This document shows positions 5,631 to 7,497 of a DNA stretch of 7,497 nt, in pieces. The stretch lies in contig ONWL01000139.1 in NCBI GenBank assembly GCA_900321525.1, positions 1,936-9,432 on the forward strand. Reading direction: 5' to 3'. The DNA comes from an uncultured Eubacteriales bacterium. GTDB taxonomy: Bacteria > Bacillota > Clostridia > Lachnospirales > Lachnospiraceae. Within the stretch, counting starts at the first letter, position 1; each line of letters begins with the position of its first letter. Under the pieces are notes generated by a model. The model searched no databases. It saw only the letters and a program-made list of their open reading frames with translations, and had not been told where the DNA came from. The position numbers and the translations under genes were made by a program.

Positions 5631-6277
5631 TCGTGGAAGAAAGAATGACGGCCTATATTCAGTCTCTGGAAGTACCGGAAAGTGAGATCTGTGGACAGAT
5701 GCGAAAGGAAGCCCTGAGGGATGGGGTTCCCATCATTCGGGTGGAAACTGCCAGTCTGTTGCGGTTGTTGATTCAGATGCACAAACCGGCAAAGATTCTG
5801 GAAGTGGGAACTGCCATTGGGTATTCTGCTATTTTGATGAGTGAGTGTATGCCAAAAGGCAGCACCATCACCACCATAGAAAAATACGAACCACGGATTC
5901 CGGTGGCAAAAGCCCATATCCGTCAGGCTGGGAAAGAAGATTGCATTACCCTGTTGGAGGGGGATGCATTGGAAATCATGAAACAGCTGGATGGCACGTA
6001 TGATTTTATTTTCATGGATGCAGCAAAGGGGCAGTATATTCATTTTCTGCCGGAGGTCATGCGGTTGCTGCCCATAGGCGGATTGTTGGTATCAGATAAT
6101 GTGCTGCAGGACGGAGATGTGGTAGAGTCCCGGTTTGCAGTTACCAGACGGAATCGTACTATACACAGCAGGATGCGTGAATATTTATATGAATTAAAAC
6201 ATCATGAAGAATTACAGACGGCAGTGTTATCTGTAGGAGACGGGGTAACGATCAGCTATCGTTTGGCAAAAAAATAG
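5627..6277 (+). CDS. trmR: TrmR: tRNA 5-hydroxyuridine (wobble U34) O-methyltransferase
   Basis: This class I SAM-dependent methyltransferase of the caffeoyl-CoA/catechol O-methyltransferase type has 216 residues, which is normal for YrrM/TrmR. The SAM-binding motif ILEVGTAIGYSAILM is at 57-71. Glu85 ends the second strand (TTIEKYEP). The metal-binding residues are Asp131 with nearby Lys134 (FMDAAKGQY) and Asp157-Asn158 (VSDNVLQDG). In Bacillus, TrmR converts ho5U34 to mo5U34 in tRNA. The assignment rests on family similarity and on the neighbouring U32 gene, whose relatives make ho5U. GGAGG at 5616-5620 lies six bases before ATG 5627, and the ATGA overlap with the MltG-like gene indicates coupled translation. 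A generic small-molecule O-methyltransferase is the alternative. Confidence 0.88.
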   Translation: MIVEERMTAYIQSLEVPESEICGQMRKEALRDGVPIIRVETASLLRLLIQMHKPAKILEVGTAIGYSAILMSECMPKGSTITTIEKYEPRIPVAKAHIRQAGKEDCITLLEGDALEIMKQLDGTYDFIFMDAAKGQYIHFLPEVMRLLPIGGLLVSDNVLQDGDVVESRFAVTRRNRTIHSRMREYLYELKHHEELQTAVLSVGDGVTISYRLAKK

Positions 6278-6320
6278 CAGATATTTGAAAGGGCACCGAC
6301 TCAGACCTGCTATTTTGCCA
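6264..6320 (+). terminator. Hairpin spanning the trmR stop codon, probable terminator
   Basis: TGGCAAAA and TAGCAG in 6264-6280 pair with 6307-6320 (CTGCTATTTTGCCA), giving 14 pairs interrupted only by three extra A bases on the left. The loop is 26 bases. The TAG stop at 6275-6277 lies inside the left arm. The right arm contains TATTTT, so it may end trmR transcripts or shield their 3' end. Confidence 0.5.
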
Positions 6321-6348
6321 TGAAGCTGCGTCGGCGTGAAGAAAGAGA

Positions 6349-6385
6349 AAAGCGGACATTCGGTCATTTCTGGAATGTCCGCTTT
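6349..6385. terminator. Perfect 13-bp hairpin between trmR and the U32 gene
   Basis: AAAGCGGACATTC (6349-6361) pairs perfectly with 6373-6385 around an 11-base loop. On the + strand only three T bases follow before GATG, so termination would be weak in that direction. On the - strand the hairpin is followed by a T/C-rich run, giving a better terminator for transcription coming leftward. With the preceding hairpin it insulates trmR from the downstream gene, or forms a processing or attenuation site. Confidence 0.6.
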
Positions 6386-6466
6386 GATGGGTTACAGGAG
6401 TAAGAGAAAGCGTTTCTGCTGCTCATATAGAGGAGCGGATTGGCTGGACTGGAGGATCACAATCAT

Positions 6467-7497
6467 ATGGAACAGAGAGCAAAGCTGCCGGAGCTTCTGG
6501 TACCGGCCAGCAGTCTGGAGGTACTGCAGATTGCTGTGATTTTTGGGGCGGATGCAGTGTACATTGGCGGAGAGGCATTTGGCCTGCGGGCAAAGGCTAA
6601 GAATTTTTCAAAAGAAGAGATGGCAGAAGGCATCCGGTTTGCCCATGCCCATGGGGTCAAAGTGTATGTCACCGCCAATATTCTGGCGCACAATGGAGAC
6701 TTAGACGGAGTACGCAGTTACTTTCAGGAGTTGCAACAGATCGGACCGGATGCTCTGATCATTTCCGATCCGGGAGTCTTTCAGATTGCCAGAGAGGTGC
6801 TGCCGCAGATGGAAATTCACATCAGTACCCAGGCCAATAACACCAATTATGGAACGTATCTGTTTTGGCACCGGCTTGGAGCAAAGCGGGTGGTTTCCGC
6901 CAGAGAATTGTCTTTAAAGGAGATTCGGGAAATCAGAGATCATATTCCGGATGATCTGGAAATTGAAAGTTTTATTCACGGTGCTATGTGTATTTCCTAT
7001 TCCGGCAGATGTCTGCTCAGCAACTTCTTTACCGGGCGGGATGCCAATCAGGGGGCTTGTACCCATCCATGCCGCTGGAAATATGCAGTGGTAGAAGAAA
7101 CCAGACCAGGCGAGTATATGCCGGTATATGAGAATGAACGTGGTACTTATATCTTCAATTCAAAGGACCTTTGTATGATTGAGCATATACCGGATTTGAT
7201 CGCTTCCGGTATGGACAGTCTGAAAATTGAAGGACGTATGAAAACTGCGTTGTATGTGGCCACAGTTGCCCGTACCTATCGGAAAGCATTGGATGACTGG
7301 GCCAAAGATCCGGCATTGTATGAAGCCAATCTGGAGTGGTATAAAGAAGAGATCGGAAAGTGTACCTATCGGGATTTTACCACTGGATTTTATTATGGCA
7401 AGCCGGATCATGAAACCCAGATTTATGATAACAATACCTATATTAAAAATTATACGTATCTGGGGATTGTAGGAGAGATGGATGGACAGGGACGTTA
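6467..7497 (+). CDS. trhP: U32 family peptidase-like protein, TrhP/YrrO type (5' part, truncated by window end)
   Basis: An open frame from ATG 6467 continues past the right edge (343 complete codons). It begins with PELLVPASSLEVLQIAVIFG, the usual U32 TIM-barrel start. It carries the family signature ESFIHGAMCISYSGRCLLS at 167-185. Cys175, Cys182, Cys198 and Cys202 are the positions that hold a 4Fe-4S cluster in relatives such as UbiU/UbiV. Despite the peptidase name, TrhP proteins (Bacillus YrrN/YrrO, E. coli YegQ) are needed for prephenate-dependent hydroxylation of wobble U34 of tRNA. The product ho5U is the substrate of TrmR, encoded just upstream, which supports this role. GGAGG at 6451-6455 lies 11 bases before the ATG; an in-frame TTG at 6440 behind AGAGGAG is an alternative start. 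The C-terminal part lies outside the window. Confidence 0.88.
   Translation, partial: MEQRAKLPELLVPASSLEVLQIAVIFGADAVYIGGEAFGLRAKAKNFSKEEMAEGIRFAHAHGVKVYVTANILAHNGDLDGVRSYFQELQQIGPDALIISDPGVFQIAREVLPQMEIHISTQANNTNYGTYLFWHRLGAKRVVSARELSLKEIREIRDHIPDDLEIESFIHGAMCISYSGRCLLSNFFTGRDANQGACTHPCRWKYAVVEETRPGEYMPVYENERGTYIFNSKDLCMIEHIPDLIASGMDSLKIEGRMKTALYVATVARTYRKALDDWAKDPALYEANLEWYKEEIGKCTYRDFTTGFYYGKPDHETQIYDNNTYIKNYTYLGIVGEMDGQGR

Noticed and set aside
5501..6043. - strand open frame of 180 codons across the MltG-like and trmR genes
   Set aside because: Antisense shadow of two well-supported + strand genes, with no family resemblance.
6336..6539. 67-codon + strand frame between trmR and the U32 gene
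   Set aside because: It covers the 13-bp hairpin and runs into the U32 gene in the wrong frame, the product is Arg/Trp-rich without family features, and no proper ribosome site is seen.
1..7497. Mobile element, CRISPR array, prophage or defence island
   Set aside because: No transposase or integrase motif, no spaced direct repeats and no att-like or terminal inverted repeats were seen; all recognised genes are core functions of similar base composition.

Overview
The window reads as chromosomal DNA from a low-to-mid GC Firmicute of the class Clostridia, most likely family Lachnospiraceae. The evidence is gene content (IreB, RuvX, DUF1292, RNase J, YceG/MltG-like, TrmR and U32 peptidase in one row), frequent TTG starts behind strong GGAGG ribosome sites, and protein sequences typical of gut Lachnospiraceae. 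The species cannot be fixed from this sequence. No mobile element, CRISPR array, tRNA or rRNA was seen.

Layout: (1) bases 1-84 are the 3' tail of an unidentified + strand gene. It converges on an HPr/Crh-like gene (199-432, - strand) through a perfect 16-bp bidirectional terminator (124-163). (2) A 281-bp divergent region (433-713) holds a good sigma-A promoter and a structured leader for the HPr-like gene, plus a small dyad in front of mtaB. (3) mtaB (714-2096) encodes the tRNA t6A37 methylthiotransferase. (4) After a 259-bp gap with two possible promoters and a foldable leader comes an operon of ireB, ruvX and a DUF1292 gene (2356-3328), closed by a terminator. (5) A second block encodes RNase J, a short membrane-anchored MltG-like protein, and TrmR (3506-6277). 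(6) Two back-to-back hairpins separate TrmR from a U32-family gene (trhP-like, from 6467), which runs off the window.

Block logic: ireB-ruvX-DUF1292-(mltG)-trmR-trhP is the conserved Bacillus order yrzL-yrrK-yrzB-yrrL-yrrM-yrrN/O. Here an RNase J gene sits inside that order, and the usual full-length MltG is represented by an anchor plus N-terminal domain only. The theme is RNA metabolism: MtaB modifies A37, TrhP and TrmR build 5-methoxyuridine at the wobble base of tRNAs, RuvX processes rRNA and RNase J processes and degrades RNA. Cell-wall stress control (IreB, MltG-like) is mixed in.

The most notable anomaly is ruvX. Its two halves lie in different frames, and the join lacks about ten residues that include the conserved IVxGxP segment. 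This looks like an internal deletion of roughly 29 bp rather than a one-base error, in a gene that is normally highly conserved. No clearly new multi-gene system was found; this is mostly a conserved housekeeping region with several regulatory and gene-integrity oddities.
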